Assembly (NCBI RefSeq): GCF_900115095.1
Contig: NZ_FOVH01000011.1
Location: forward strand, 111,524-175,523
Direction: 5' to 3'
From: Actinomadura madurae
Lineage (GTDB): Bacteria; Actinomycetota; Actinomycetes; Streptosporangiales; Streptosporangiaceae
DNA length: 64,000 nt
A program made the translations under genes and the position numbers. Positions 40,248 through 49,359 of the stretch are shown piece after piece (position 1 is the stretch's first letter; every line of letters starts with the position of its first letter). Below the pieces are notes generated by a model. The model was not told the origin of the DNA, ran no database searches, and worked only from the letters and a program-made list of their open reading frames with translations.

Positions 40248-42341
40248 TCACAGCAGAAGGGCGTCGACGATGTGCGCGCCACCGTCCGGGCTGACGATCA
40301 CCGGGTTCAGTTCGACCGTGCCGAACCGCGCCAGGCCGCCGTGCACGGCCTCGTCCGCGATCTCCTCGCAGATCCGGCGCACGGTCGCACCACCGCCGGC
40401 GGGCAGGGCGTCCAGGACCCGGCGCAGTCCGGAGCGTTCCGTCAGGGAGTCCCAGGACTTCGGGTGCCAGGGGAGCGGCACACTCGCGCCGGTGCGCAGC
40501 GCCTCCACGAGCGTGCCGCCGAGGGCGAGGGTCAGGAACGGCAGCCCCTTGGCCCAGCGGGTGGAGACCATGACCTCGAAGCCGTTCACCATCTCCTCGA
40601 CCAGCAGGCCCTCGAAGCGTTCGGCGAGTGCGTGCTCGTCGACGCTGCGCTCGATGGCCTCGGCCGCCGAGCGCACCTCGTCCCGGTCCCGGGCACCGAG
40701 CCGGACCAGCCCCAGGCGGGCCTTGTGGCCGACATCCCGTACCACGGCCTTCACCGCGTAGGGTCCCGGTCCGGGCAGCCGGGCGGTGCCGATGCCGTCG
40801 ACACCGCCCAGCCGCAGACCGCGGACCACCGGCAGCCCTCGGGCGGCCAGCAGTTCCTTGGCCTGCGGTTCGCTCACCCACGACGACGCACTCGCCGGCG
40901 CGGCGGGCATGCGCGGCTCCCACGGCGCCGGACGGCGGTGCCGGGTGCGCCGCTGCAGGACGCCGAGCGCGGCGGTGGCACGTCGCAGGCTGCGGACCAG
41001 CCCGAGTCCCGGAGTGTCCCGGACGAGGCGGCCGACCCAGTCCGTGACCTGCTGGTCGGCGACGCCCGCGACGACGACGTGCCGTCCCGTCGTCGTGGTG
41101 GACGTGGCGAGCGCCCCGAGCATCTCCCGGTGCATGGCACGGAAATCCTCGTCCCCGGGAAAGTTGACCCCCAGGACGTACATACCGCCTGTCGTCCCTT
41201 CGTCGCTCAGCAGCGACTCGTACAGCCGGAGCCGAGCCGGACCGTCCAGGCCGCCCGACGCGGTGAGGTCCATGGGGTTGCCGACGTAGCCGGAGGCGGA
41301 GACCAGCCCGCCCAGCAGGGAGCGGGACGCCTCGCCGAGTTCGGGCAGCCGGAGCCCGCCGTCCCCGGCGAGGTCCGCGGTGAGGGTCGCCGCACCTCCG
41401 GACGAGGTGATCACGACGGGACCGCTGCCGTCGGCCAGGTCCCCTGCCAGGCGCCGTTCGTGGAGGTGGCAGACGGTCACCATGGTCTCGACGTCCGGTA
41501 CAAGCACGACTCCAGTGTCCGCGCACACGGCTTCCAGCAGGTCGTGGTCGCCGGCGATGGAGGCGGTGTGCGAGAGCGCTATGTCGCGGGCGAGCGCGCT
41601 CCGGCCCACCGCCAGCAGCACGATCAGCGTGCCGGTCGAGGCGGCGCGTCCGGCGATGTCGCGGAAGCGGCCCAGATCGTCGATGTTCTCGGCGTAGCAG
41701 GCCACGGTGCCGGTGCCGGGGTCGTCGACCATCCAGTCGATCCAGTCCAGGAGACCGGTGACGGTCCCGTTGCCGACGGATACGACGGCGTTGACGCCCA
41801 CGTCCTCGGTGACGAAGCCGTCGAGGATCCCGGAGATCAGCGCTCCGCTGTGGCTCACGACCGATACGCGCCCGGCCCTGATGCCCGCGGGCACGGGCTC
41901 GCAGATCGGGACCAGGCCGTCGGTGAAGCAGGCGACGCCGATGCCGTTGGGCCCCACGAGTTCGATGCCCAGCCGCTCGCACGCGGCCCGCAGCTCGGCC
42001 GTCCGGGCGGCGCCGAGTTCGTCCGCCCGCTCGATGTAGCCGTCGGCGATCAGGACCACCCGGCGGCAGCCGCGCTCGGCGAGCTGCCCGATGGCTTCGG
42101 GGGCCCGCGCAGCGGAGACGCCCAGGACCGCCAGGTCGGGGTCGACGGGAAGACCGGCCACGTCCGGATGGACCTTGTGCCCGAGCAGCGTTCCGCCCTC
42201 GCGGTGCACCGGCAGGATCTCTCCGTCGAACCCGTAGGCGTCGAGGTTCCTGATGGCCATCGTCGCGTAGAAGTTCCGCTCGGAGGCGCCGACCACGGCG
42301 ACGGCGCGCGTGGCGCTGAAATAGTCGGAGGAGGGTTTCAT
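40248..42341 (-). CDS. Acyl-CoA synthetase, NDP-forming (acetate-CoA ligase family)
   Basis: ADP-forming acyl-CoA synthetase of 697 residues with fused subunits. An N-terminal CoA-binding Rossmann domain (VAVVGASERNFYATMAIRNL, about 10-30) is followed by a succinyl-CoA-synthetase-like domain with the phosphohistidine in LSHTASIAG (about 258) and a C-terminal ATP-grasp domain (AKELLAARGLPVVRGLRLGG, VEEMVNGFEVMVSTRWAKG). It would activate a carboxylic acid as its CoA thioester with ATP, and it lies upstream of a hydratase gene, as in side-chain beta-oxidation. In related actinomycete clusters such enzymes act on aromatic acids. ATG at 42341. Confidence 0.9.
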   Translation of the reverse strand: MKPSSDYFSATRAVAVVGASERNFYATMAIRNLDAYGFDGEILPVHREGGTLLGHKVHPDVAGLPVDPDLAVLGVSAARAPEAIGQLAERGCRRVVLIADGYIERADELGAARTAELRAACERLGIELVGPNGIGVACFTDGLVPICEPVPAGIRAGRVSVVSHSGALISGILDGFVTEDVGVNAVVSVGNGTVTGLLDWIDWMVDDPGTGTVACYAENIDDLGRFRDIAGRAASTGTLIVLLAVGRSALARDIALSHTASIAGDHDLLEAVCADTGVVLVPDVETMVTVCHLHERRLAGDLADGSGPVVITSSGGAATLTADLAGDGGLRLPELGEASRSLLGGLVSASGYVGNPMDLTASGGLDGPARLRLYESLLSDEGTTGGMYVLGVNFPGDEDFRAMHREMLGALATSTTTTGRHVVVAGVADQQVTDWVGRLVRDTPGLGLVRSLRRATAALGVLQRRTRHRRPAPWEPRMPAAPASASSWVSEPQAKELLAARGLPVVRGLRLGGVDGIGTARLPGPGPYAVKAVVRDVGHKARLGLVRLGARDRDEVRSAAEAIERSVDEHALAERFEGLLVEEMVNGFEVMVSTRWAKGLPFLTLALGGTLVEALRTGASVPLPWHPKSWDSLTERSGLRRVLDALPAGGGATVRRICEEIADEAVHGGLARFGTVELNPVIVSPDGGAHIVDALLL

Positions 42342-42351
42342 CGGACCGCTT

Positions 42352-43242
42352 TCACTGGTCCGCCGCCGGCTCACCGGTGGCGGGCGGGAAGGGGCTGGAC
42401 GGCGGCGACGACCTCCATGCGCTGATCGTCGCCTTCAGGCCGTCCCGTTCACGCTGGTCGTGTATCTCGGTGACGGCCCGGGTGCTGTGCGCCAGCGCGT
42501 CCCACGCCGCGCCGGCCCGGACGGCGTCCTCGAAGCCGAGTCGACCGTGCACCTGGTTGAGGGCGTGCTTCTTGAGCGTCAGCAGGTCCCGGCCGACCCG
42601 GGCGATGTCGGCGGCCATCGCCCGGGCCGTCGCGTGAAGCTCCGTCCCGGGGACGGCGTGGTTGGCGAACCCGCAGGCCGCGGCCTCTGCTCCGGTCATC
42701 CTGGAACCGACGCGGTAGCTCATCTCCTTGGCCTTGTGCAAGCCCACATGCCATACCCAGGTGGGGCTGATCAGGCCCCCGCCCAAGGGAAGCGCCGGCC
42801 ATGAGATGGTGGCGGCCTCGTCGCACAGGACGATGTCGCAGCAGTTGGCGAGGATCGTGGCCAGTCCGACGCAGTGCCCGTGGATCGCGGCGATCACGGG
42901 GACCGGCAGGCGCCAGACGTCCAGGAACAGTTCGATGGAGCCGTCGAGGATGCGGCGGCGCTCGTCCTCGGGGGTCAGGGACCCGTACTCCGACGAGGCA
43001 GCGACGTCGGCGCCGCTGCAGAAGGCGCGGCCCGCCCCGGAGAGCACCACGACCCGCACGTCCTCGTCGTCCCGCACATCGCGCAGGGCATCGCGCAGTC
43101 GCGCGCGCAGTGCGACGTTGAGCGCGTTGAGCTTCTCCGGCCGGTTCAACCGGATCTCCAGCACATACGGCAGCGGCCGGTTCAGCAGCACGAGTGGCGA
43201 CGCGCTTACAGCGCCGCCCCGGTCGGCGGATTCGGCGGCCAT
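42352..43242 (-). CDS. Enoyl-CoA hydratase/isomerase family protein
   Basis: Crotonase-fold protein of 296 residues. The oxyanion-hole segments are visible: RAFCSGADVAASSEYG (about 72-87) and AIHGHCVGLATILANCCDIV (about 120-139). The general acid/base position after ISWPALPLGGG differs from classical ECH1, so it may hydrate, isomerise or cleave. GFANHAVPG and the C-terminal helices are intact. It lies between the monooxygenase (2 nt) and CoA-ligase (10 nt) genes, so co-expression is certain to the extent that position can show. The likely substrate is an alpha,beta-unsaturated acyl-CoA produced from the CoA ligase product. Confidence 0.9.
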   Translation of the reverse strand: MAAESADRGGAVSASPLVLLNRPLPYVLEIRLNRPEKLNALNVALRARLRDALRDVRDDEDVRVVVLSGAGRAFCSGADVAASSEYGSLTPEDERRRILDGSIELFLDVWRLPVPVIAAIHGHCVGLATILANCCDIVLCDEAATISWPALPLGGGLISPTWVWHVGLHKAKEMSYRVGSRMTGAEAAACGFANHAVPGTELHATARAMAADIARVGRDLLTLKKHALNQVHGRLGFEDAVRAGAAWDALAHSTRAVTEIHDQRERDGLKATISAWRSSPPSSPFPPATGEPAADQ

Positions 43243-43244
43243 GT

Positions 43245-44411
43245 TCACGCCTTCCTCAAGCCGGCCTCGACCAGTAGCGGCCGGATCGACTCGTCGTACC
43301 GGGCGACGCCCTCGTCGTAGTCCGGGAAGGACAGGGCCGTGCCCTCCAGCCCGCCCTTCGCCATGGCCATGAGGTCCTCGGCGACCTGTTCTGCGGTGCC
43401 GATCAGCGGGAAACCCCAGTTGCCTCCGGCGGTTCTCCGCATCATGGCCGTCTGGGCGACCACGTCGATGCTCTGCATCTTGCCGGTGGACATGGTCATC
43501 AGGGCCTCGGTCGACGCCCGGTCGAGCTCGTCGTCCAGCAGGTACTCGTAGCGCCGCCTCGCCTCCTTCTCCGTGTCCGCGCACACGACGTAGGCGTGGC
43601 CGCAGAACTTGAGCCCGGGATTGCCCGCCTCGGCCGCGATCTGGCGATTCCTCCGCACCGCCTCCGGGAAGTCGTCGAGGTTGGGATAGATACCGAAGTT
43701 GACGTCGGCGTACCTGGCCGCGAAGGCCAGCCCGACCGGGCTGGAGCCGGCGCTCATGATCACTGGACTCGGACGCTGGAGCGGTTTCGGCTGGGAGGCG
43801 ATGTCGCGACCGCGCAGGTAGCGGCCCTCGAAGTCGAACCACGCGTCCTCGCGGAAGATCCGCTGCAGCAGATCCATCCACTCCGCGGCGTACTCGTAGC
43901 GCTCGTCGTGCTCCACCGGGTCGAGCCCGAACATGCCGAACTCGGCCTGGTTCCAGCCCGCGACCACGTTCAGCGCCAGGCGCCCCGAAGCGATGTGGTC
44001 GACCGTGGCCGCCATCTTGGCGACCATCACAGGATGGAAGAGCGGTATGTGCACCGTCGAGAAGAACTGGATCCGCTCGGTCACGGCGGCGAGCCCCGCC
44101 GCGAAGGTGAGGGCGTCCCAGTTGCGGTCATACTGCGGCCGCGACCGCGTCCAGTTCTTCCAGTGCGCGATGGGCAGGATCGCGTCGATGCCGGCCCTCT
44201 CCGCGGCCTGGGCGATGCGCACGGTCTCGTCCCAGGTGATCCGCAGCGTGCCCGCACCATGGGAGAGGGTCGTGCCGCGCCCGGTGTTGAGGGACAGCAG
44301 CACCAGCTTGAACTTGTTGTCGTCGTTGAGGATCGGGGTGTCCTTCGGCGACACGACAGGGTCGACGACATCGCCGACGGCGGCGTCTTGCTGCCCGGCT
44401 GTGCTGGTCAT
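43245..44411 (-). CDS. LLM-class flavin-dependent monooxygenase
   Basis: Luciferase-like monooxygenase of 388 residues similar in layout to SfnG/RutA-type FMNH2-dependent enzymes: NKFKLVLLSLNTGRG, ILPIAHWKNW, FFSTVHIPLFHPVMVAKMAA, then ALNVVAGWNQAEFGMFG. These two-component monooxygenases take reduced FMN from a separate reductase, and the next gene upstream (44569-45165) is such a reductase. Targets of the subfamily include alkanesulfonates, dimethyl sulfone and uracil; here an N- or S-containing or aromatic substrate is possible. ATG at 44411. It is the second gene of the minus-strand operon. Confidence 0.88.
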   Translation of the reverse strand: MTSTAGQQDAAVGDVVDPVVSPKDTPILNDDNKFKLVLLSLNTGRGTTLSHGAGTLRITWDETVRIAQAAERAGIDAILPIAHWKNWTRSRPQYDRNWDALTFAAGLAAVTERIQFFSTVHIPLFHPVMVAKMAATVDHIASGRLALNVVAGWNQAEFGMFGLDPVEHDERYEYAAEWMDLLQRIFREDAWFDFEGRYLRGRDIASQPKPLQRPSPVIMSAGSSPVGLAFAARYADVNFGIYPNLDDFPEAVRRNRQIAAEAGNPGLKFCGHAYVVCADTEKEARRRYEYLLDDELDRASTEALMTMSTGKMQSIDVVAQTAMMRRTAGGNWGFPLIGTAEQVAEDLMAMAKGGLEGTALSFPDYDEGVARYDESIRPLLVEAGLRKA

Positions 44412-44568
44412 GGGGCATCGTCTCCTTGGACTCATGCGCGATTGCGCGGATCGGTGGCGAACGGGCTGGAGCGGGCCGGCGGAGGTTGCGAAGGTCGGCG
44501 CGGTGCCCGGGCCGGGTCGCCGCACCACGCGTCGAGAACGGTGGGGGCCCGGAAGGCGGCGGACCCGC

Positions 44569-45165
44569 TCAGCTGTGGACGGGGAGCCGGGCAGTGGCGA
44601 AGTCCATGACCTGCCCGGCTATCGTTTCGAGTTGCCGGCGCGAGGACTCGTCGATGCGGGAGTCCGTCGCGCCGATCGCCGGCTGCGCCGTGTTGAGCGC
44701 GGCTCCGAGCGGCGTCGGCCAGCCGCGCAACGCGTGGACGGCGACCCTCAGGTTGTGCAGGGTCGACACCGCGGCCTGCCAGCCGTGCGCGACCGCTATG
44801 CACCCGACGGGAAGGCCGTCGAGATAGACCCGCTCCTCGTCGTGCAGATCCGCGATGTAGTCCAGGGCGTTCTTGATCATTCCGGACACGGTCCCGTGGT
44901 AGCCGGGCGAGGCGATCAGCAGCCCGTCGGCGCGGCGCACGGCGGCGGTGAGGGCCCTGGCCTCGTCACAGCGGACGGGCGACTCGGGCTGGTAGATCGG
45001 CAGGACCAGCGCCGGCCCGGCGAGCACCTCGACCACCGCGCCGCTCTTCTCAGCGCAGGACGCGGCCACGCGCAGGGCCTCCTCGGAGCTGGATCCCGCC
45101 CTGGTCGATCCGCCGAGAGCGAGCAGTCGTACCGCAGCGCGGTCGCCTCTATTTCGTTGCGTCAT
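44569..45165 (-). CDS. NAD(P)H-dependent FMN reductase
   Basis: Flavodoxin-fold reductase of 198 residues: LALGGSTRAGSSSEEALRVA (phosphate loop, about 15-34) and IASPGYHGTVSGMIKNALDY (about 84-103), the conserved flavin motif of SsuE/MsuE enzymes. It should deliver FMNH2 to the luciferase-like monooxygenases encoded downstream. It is the promoter-proximal gene of the minus-strand block; about 255 nt upstream lies one of the two matching TetR-type palindromes (45421-45440). GGAG precedes the ATG at 45165. Confidence 0.92.
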   Translation of the reverse strand: MTQRNRGDRAAVRLLALGGSTRAGSSSEEALRVAASCAEKSGAVVEVLAGPALVLPIYQPESPVRCDEARALTAAVRRADGLLIASPGYHGTVSGMIKNALDYIADLHDEERVYLDGLPVGCIAVAHGWQAAVSTLHNLRVAVHALRGWPTPLGAALNTAQPAIGATDSRIDESSRRQLETIAGQVMDFATARLPVHS

Positions 45166-45541
45166 CTCGCGGAACTCCTGTCCTGGTGTGGGCGGCGACG
45201 TGCGCGCCGCTCGGTATGCGCGCAAGGCACAGCGCGCCGGGGTGCATGACGCACCCGTGCGCGGCGTGACCGGGAAGCACGAGAAGCAGAGGTGGTCCGA
45301 GACACCGACCAGGACTGGCCGGGGTGCGGGTGTCGGTCGTCAGAGATATGTGTTCGGGCGGCGCGGTCGCGCTACGAACCAGGAGACCGGGCATGGCGAT
45401 CGTCCACGCGAGCGGCCTTTTTCCTATAAGCAATAGGGAAGATAGCCGCGGCTGAAACCGCCGTCAACCCCTCGAATGCCCGAGCGCCCTTCCGGCACGC
45501 TGGGAGATCGCCTGATAACGGGGACAGACACCCCGTCCGGA
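45166..45541. other. Intergenic region with regulatory palindrome
   Basis: No gene is supported between the FMN reductase start and the TetR stop. It holds the palindrome at 45421-45440 and presumably the leftward promoter of the monooxygenase operon. Confidence 0.55.
45421..45440. promoter_or_regulatory. TetR-type operator copy 1
   Basis: TTCCTATAAGCAATAGGGAA is an imperfect palindrome upstream of the leftward monooxygenase operon. Its reverse complement matches 19 of 20 bases of the palindrome at 46416-46435, on the other side of the TetR gene. Confidence 0.75.
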
Positions 45542-46162
45542 TCAGTCGGTGACGAGCCGGCTCACACCATCGATGAAGAATCGGAGGAAGAGCTCGAAGC
45601 TGGCGTCCACATCCGAGACGTCGGGGATGGCGTCATTGATCTCCTGGTCGACGAATCCGTGAATCGACGTACGGAAGACCAGGTGCACATGCGATATGAG
45701 CTCCTCGGACAGCCCCTGAGCCCGCAACACGTCACGGACGGCGCTCGCCGCCTCGTTCGCCGCCTCCCAGAACTCGGGCGTCGACGGCGCACGCTGCTGC
45801 AGCATGTACAGCGCGGGGTGATCGCGCACGAACCCGCGGTACGCGTAGGCCATCGCGCGCAGCGCCTCGTCACCCTCCAGGCCGCGCACCGCGCCGCGCA
45901 CCCTCCCGCTGAGCTCGATCATTCCGCGGATCGCGGTCCGGGAGCGGATCTCGTTGAGGTTGCTGACGTGGCTGTACAGCGTGGGCTGGGAGACCTTCAG
46001 GCGGCGAGCGATCTCAGCCGTCGTCAGGCCGTCCACGCCACGGTCGGCCAGCACGTCCACGGCGACGTCGACGATGCGCTCGACCGAAACTCCGCCCTTG
46101 CGCCCGGGCCTGCCGACCGGCTTGGAAGCGTCAGCGCCCGGCGTCGCCGCCCCCGAAGCCAT
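45542..46162 (-). CDS. TetR family regulator of the catabolic cluster
   Basis: Repressor of 206 residues: a Pro/Gly/Lys-rich leader (about 1-25), a TetR HTH (about 28-75, GLTTAEIARRLKVSQPTLYS, HVSNLNEIRSR) and a C-terminal ligand domain of the TetR_C_33 type. It sits between the leftward oxidation operon and the rightward transport/ring-cleavage operon, and both its flanks carry the same 20-bp palindrome. The simplest model is that it represses all three units until a pathway intermediate binds. ATG at 46162. Confidence 0.88.
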   Translation of the reverse strand: MASGAATPGADASKPVGRPGRKGGVSVERIVDVAVDVLADRGVDGLTTAEIARRLKVSQPTLYSHVSNLNEIRSRTAIRGMIELSGRVRGAVRGLEGDEALRAMAYAYRGFVRDHPALYMLQQRAPSTPEFWEAANEAASAVRDVLRAQGLSEELISHVHLVFRTSIHGFVDQEINDAIPDVSDVDASFELFLRFFIDGVSRLVTD

Positions 46163-46987
46163 GGATCGCCCCTTTCCCACCGACGGGCGGCGCCCGTCAT
46201 CCGGGTACCGCGTCACCGAGCCCAACCCTACCGATCCCACCCTGCCCGCACCGGGGAGGGCGGGAGAAATCCATACAAGATCACAGGCGTTCGACTTCCC
46301 CTTCCCCGAACGGGCTCTCGCCGCCCTCTCCCCCCGCGACCGGAACCCGCGAGCCGCCCCGGCCTTCGAAGACTCCGCTCCAGGTGGTTGACGGCTTCGC
46401 GGTTCCGGTAGTAACTTCCCTATTGCCTATAGGAACCGCGTCACCTGCATACTCGATCATCGCGCTCGGTTTCCGGATCGTGGCGCTACAGCGCACTCCG
46501 GAAACGCGGCCATCGCGGGGCCACAAGGCCAGGATGGCCTGGACTGTTCCGCATCCATGAAGCCGTCATGGTTTCCACCACCACCCCATATCCGATTAAC
46601 AGGACCGCACGTTTCCCTCGGTGATTCGTCACCCGGTTTCGTGTCACCTGCGGCGGCGGGATTCCGATCGCCAACCCCTGTCCTCGTACGGCAGAGGCTC
46701 GATTCGGTATTTCCGCGCGGTGTCGCTTCGTCCCGACGAAGCCACACCGAATCGACCCGTGCTCCGGGAAGCGTCCCGCAGCACTCAGCCACGTCCTTCG
46801 CTTCGCCGTCCGGCCGAAGCATGGAGTCGGGAAAGGACAGTTCCATGGTCATTCGAGCCCTTGGCACTACGCCCCAGGCCGGCGGATCCCCCCGGGTACC
46901 CGGCGCCGGCGATCGGACCTCCGACTTCACCGGCGCCCCTCTTTCGTTGTGCGCCGACCCGGCCGCGGCCAAGAGAAGGGCGAGCCG
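46163..46987. other. Long leader/intergenic region before the MFS gene
   Basis: These 825 nt contain no gene with a credible start and protein. The palindrome at 46416-46435 is the only clear signal. The length between the operator and the MFS start (over 550 nt) suggests a long leader RNA or an unrecognised small gene. Confidence 0.5.
46416..46435. promoter_or_regulatory. TetR-type operator copy 2
   Basis: TTCCCTATTGCCTATAGGAA lies upstream of both the TetR gene (leftward) and the MFS operon (rightward). In reverse complement it differs at one base from the palindrome at 45421-45440, so one regulator should bind both. Confidence 0.78.
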
Positions 46988-48379
46988 GTGACCACCGGTG
47001 CCGGCGCCGCGCCGCTCAGCTCCGCGCAGATCAACCGCAAGGTCTCGCTGCGCATCATCCCGTTCCTCTGCCTGCTGATGTTCGTCGCGTACATCGACCG
47101 GATCAGCCTGGCCTACGCGGGGCCCGCCGGGATGAACGAGGACCTGGGGCTGTCCGCGACGGCGTTCGGATTCGCCGCCGGGATCTTCTTCATCGGCTAC
47201 ATCGCCATCGAGGTGCCCAGCAATGTCGCCCTGCACCGGTTCGGTGCGCGTCTCTGGCTGGGGCGCATCATCATCACCTGGGGCGTCGTCCAGATGCTCA
47301 CCGCGTTCGTGCCCAACGCGGAGACGCTGTACGTCATGCGCTTCCTGCTCGGCCTCGCGGAAGCGGGCTTCACCCCGGGCGTCCTGCTCTACCTCACCTA
47401 CTGGTTCTCCAGCGAGTACCGCGGACGGGCCATCACCAGGTTCCTGTTCTCCGTCATGGTCACCACCGTGATCGGGGCTCCGCTGTCGATGTGGCTGATC
47501 GGTGTCGGCGACTCCGCGCAGCCACTGGGCCTGACCGGCTGGCGCTTCCTCATCCTGACGACCGGCGTTCCCGCCGTGGTGATGGGCATGATCGCGCTGT
47601 TCTACCTCGACGACCGTCCACAGACCGCATCCTGGCTGTCGTCGGCGGAGAAGGCCGACATCCAGGCCAGGCTGAACGCCGATGCGGAGCAGTACGCGAC
47701 CAGGGCCGGGCGAGTCCGCGACGTCCTGCGCAACGGCCGGGCCTGGCTGCTCGGATTCTGCTTCTTCGTCTTCAACTACGGATCGTACGCACTCACCTTC
47801 TTCCTGCCCACGCTCGTCCTGGGGTTCCAGGAGCGCTTCAACACCCATTACTCACCCGTCCAGGCGGCGCTGCTCACCTCGGTACCGTTCGCCTGCGGCG
47901 GTCTGGCCCAACTCCTGTACGGCCGGCACTGCGACCGCAAGGGCAAGCCGGGTGCGCACATCGCCGTCTCGTCCGTGATCGGTGTGACCGGCGGCATCGG
48001 CGCGACCCTGGCCGAAAGCCCCCTGGCCCTCATCGCCTGGCTGTGCGTGATGGCCGTCGGCATCGTCGGCGCGGCGCCGCTGGTCTCCGTGATGACGTCC
48101 AACCTCTACCGGGGGGTCGGCGCCGCCGCCGCGCTCGGCCTGGTCAACACCGTCGGCGTCTCGTCCGGCTTCTTCGGCCCCTACATCACCGGCTGGCTGC
48201 GCGACCTCACCGGAAACCAGGACGCGGGAATCATCCTGATCTCGGTCCTGCTCGTCGCCGCCGGCGTGACCGGCCTGCTCGTGGAGCGCGGTCAGCGCAG
48301 GCAGGCGCACGCCCTCTCCGCCGGAGGAGCGCAGGTGGTCGGTGGGGACGATCCCGACCCTGCCGTCGCCAGGGAGTAA
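46988..48379 (+). CDS. MFS transporter, anion:cation symporter type
   Basis: Twelve-helix permease of 463 residues. FVAYIDRISLAYAGPAGMNE near helix 1, GYIAIEVPSNVALHRFGARL between helices 2 and 3, and RFLLGLAEAGFTPGVLLYLT in helix 4 are signatures of the ACS family, which imports organic anions such as phthalate, 4-hydroxyphenylacetate, tartrate or glucarate. GTG at 46988 follows AGAAGGGCGAG. It is the first gene of the plus-strand catabolic operon and is the likely importer of the aromatic acid degraded here. Confidence 0.92.
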   Translation: MTTGAGAAPLSSAQINRKVSLRIIPFLCLLMFVAYIDRISLAYAGPAGMNEDLGLSATAFGFAAGIFFIGYIAIEVPSNVALHRFGARLWLGRIIITWGVVQMLTAFVPNAETLYVMRFLLGLAEAGFTPGVLLYLTYWFSSEYRGRAITRFLFSVMVTTVIGAPLSMWLIGVGDSAQPLGLTGWRFLILTTGVPAVVMGMIALFYLDDRPQTASWLSSAEKADIQARLNADAEQYATRAGRVRDVLRNGRAWLLGFCFFVFNYGSYALTFFLPTLVLGFQERFNTHYSPVQAALLTSVPFACGGLAQLLYGRHCDRKGKPGAHIAVSSVIGVTGGIGATLAESPLALIAWLCVMAVGIVGAAPLVSVMTSNLYRGVGAAAALGLVNTVGVSSGFFGPYITGWLRDLTGNQDAGIILISVLLVAAGVTGLLVERGQRRQAHALSAGGAQVVGGDDPDPAVARE

Positions 48380-48436
48380 CCCCCCTCTACGACCGCCACG
48401 CACGCTCACGACGACTCACGACTTGGGAGACGACCC

Positions 48437-48880
48437 ATGCCCTTGGTAGTCAGGACCATCAGCCTTCCCGTACCCGCGGCGCGCGCATGGGATCTGATCG
48501 GCGACTTCGCCGCGGTCGACCGCTGGATGCCGGGGATCGACCGGCTGGAACTACGCGGAGGCCCACCCGGCACTCCCGAGGTCGAGCGCGTCGTGCACAG
48601 CGGCGGAATGGAGTTCGTCGAACGGCTCGTGGCCGTGGACGACGCGGCGATGCGCATGGTCTACAGCATGCCGGACCCGCCGTTTCCCATCGCGGGCCAC
48701 CAGGCGACCCTGGCGGTCACGGCCGATCCGGGAGGCGGCTGCACCGTCTCCTGGTCGGCGCGGTTCGAGGCGGACGACGGTGTGGTCGAGGCCGTGGACG
48801 AGCAGATGGGCACCGGGGCGTTCCAGGTGGGCCTTGACGCGCTGGCGAAGTGGTTCGACCGCGCGGGACGCACATCGTGA
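48437..48880 (+). CDS. SRPBCC family protein (polyketide cyclase/START-like)
   Basis: Single-domain protein of 147 residues with the SRPBCC pattern: VVRTISLPVPAARAWDLIGD at the start, WMPGIDRLELRGG, and a C-terminal long helix MGTGAFQVGLDALAKWFD. These helix-grip proteins bind hydrophobic ligands and some catalyse cyclisation, hydrolysis or hydroxylation. It overlaps the DUF35 gene by four bases (GTGA) and follows the permease by 57 nt. A ligand-carrier or hydrolase role in the pathway is inference. Confidence 0.87.
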   Translation: MPLVVRTISLPVPAARAWDLIGDFAAVDRWMPGIDRLELRGGPPGTPEVERVVHSGGMEFVERLVAVDDAAMRMVYSMPDPPFPIAGHQATLAVTADPGGGCTVSWSARFEADDGVVEAVDEQMGTGAFQVGLDALAKWFDRAGRTS

Positions 48881-49359
48881 CCGGGGCGCAGCGGTCCGAG
48901 CGGGGTCGGCGACGGCAGGAGCCCGTGCCGGTCTGGGAACGCTACCCGGACGCCGCCCTGGACGACGACTCCCGCCACCTCTACGAGGGCTGGCTGGAGC
49001 GGGAGTTGCGCCTTCCGCGGTGCGCCGACTGCGGGGCCTGGCACGCCCCGCCCCGGGCCATCTGCCCGTGGTGCTGGTCCTTCGACGTCGTGCCCACCAA
49101 GGTCAGCGGGCGGGGGGTCGTCCATCTGTCGATGCTCCTGCATCAGGGGCCGCAGGCAGAGGGCGTCAGCTATCCCCACCCGGTGGTGACGGTGGAACTG
49201 GCCGAACAGGCGGGTCTGCGGTTCACCAGCACCATCATCGGCAGCCCGGCGCTGCCCGCCCCGATCGGGACCGCGGTGGAGCTCGCCTGGACCGAACGGG
49301 CCGGAGCGCCGTACCCGGTCTTCCGCACCGTCACCACCCAGGACGGAGCCCGGCGATGA
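48877..49359 (+). CDS. DUF35/OB-fold zinc-ribbon protein
   Basis: Protein of 160 residues: an N-terminal helix, a rubredoxin-like zinc ribbon (CADCGAWHAPPRAICPWC, two CxxC pairs) and an OB-fold of the DUF35 type (GRGVVHLSMLLHQG, VVTVELAEQAG). DUF35 proteins are partners of thiolase-like enzymes; in steroid side-chain degradation the DUF35 part of ChsH2 forms an aldolase with Ltp2. The gene is immediately followed, with ATGA overlap, by a thiolase-like gene, so the same type of complex is expected here. GTG start at 48877. Confidence 0.9.
   Translation: MTGAQRSERGRRRQEPVPVWERYPDAALDDDSRHLYEGWLERELRLPRCADCGAWHAPPRAICPWCWSFDVVPTKVSGRGVVHLSMLLHQGPQAEGVSYPHPVVTVELAEQAGLRFTSTIIGSPALPAPIGTAVELAWTERAGAPYPVFRTVTTQDGARR

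Noticed and set aside
39162..42425. A 1087-codon open frame on the plus strand
   Set aside because: It lies opposite the monooxygenase and acyl-CoA synthetase genes. Its translation is rich in Arg, Gly, Pro, Asp and His and has no domain, so it is a high-GC antisense artefact.
46557..46991. A 144-codon frame before the MFS gene
   Set aside because: Composition is Pro/Ser/Arg-rich, there is no ribosome site, no domain is visible, and it overlaps the MFS start.
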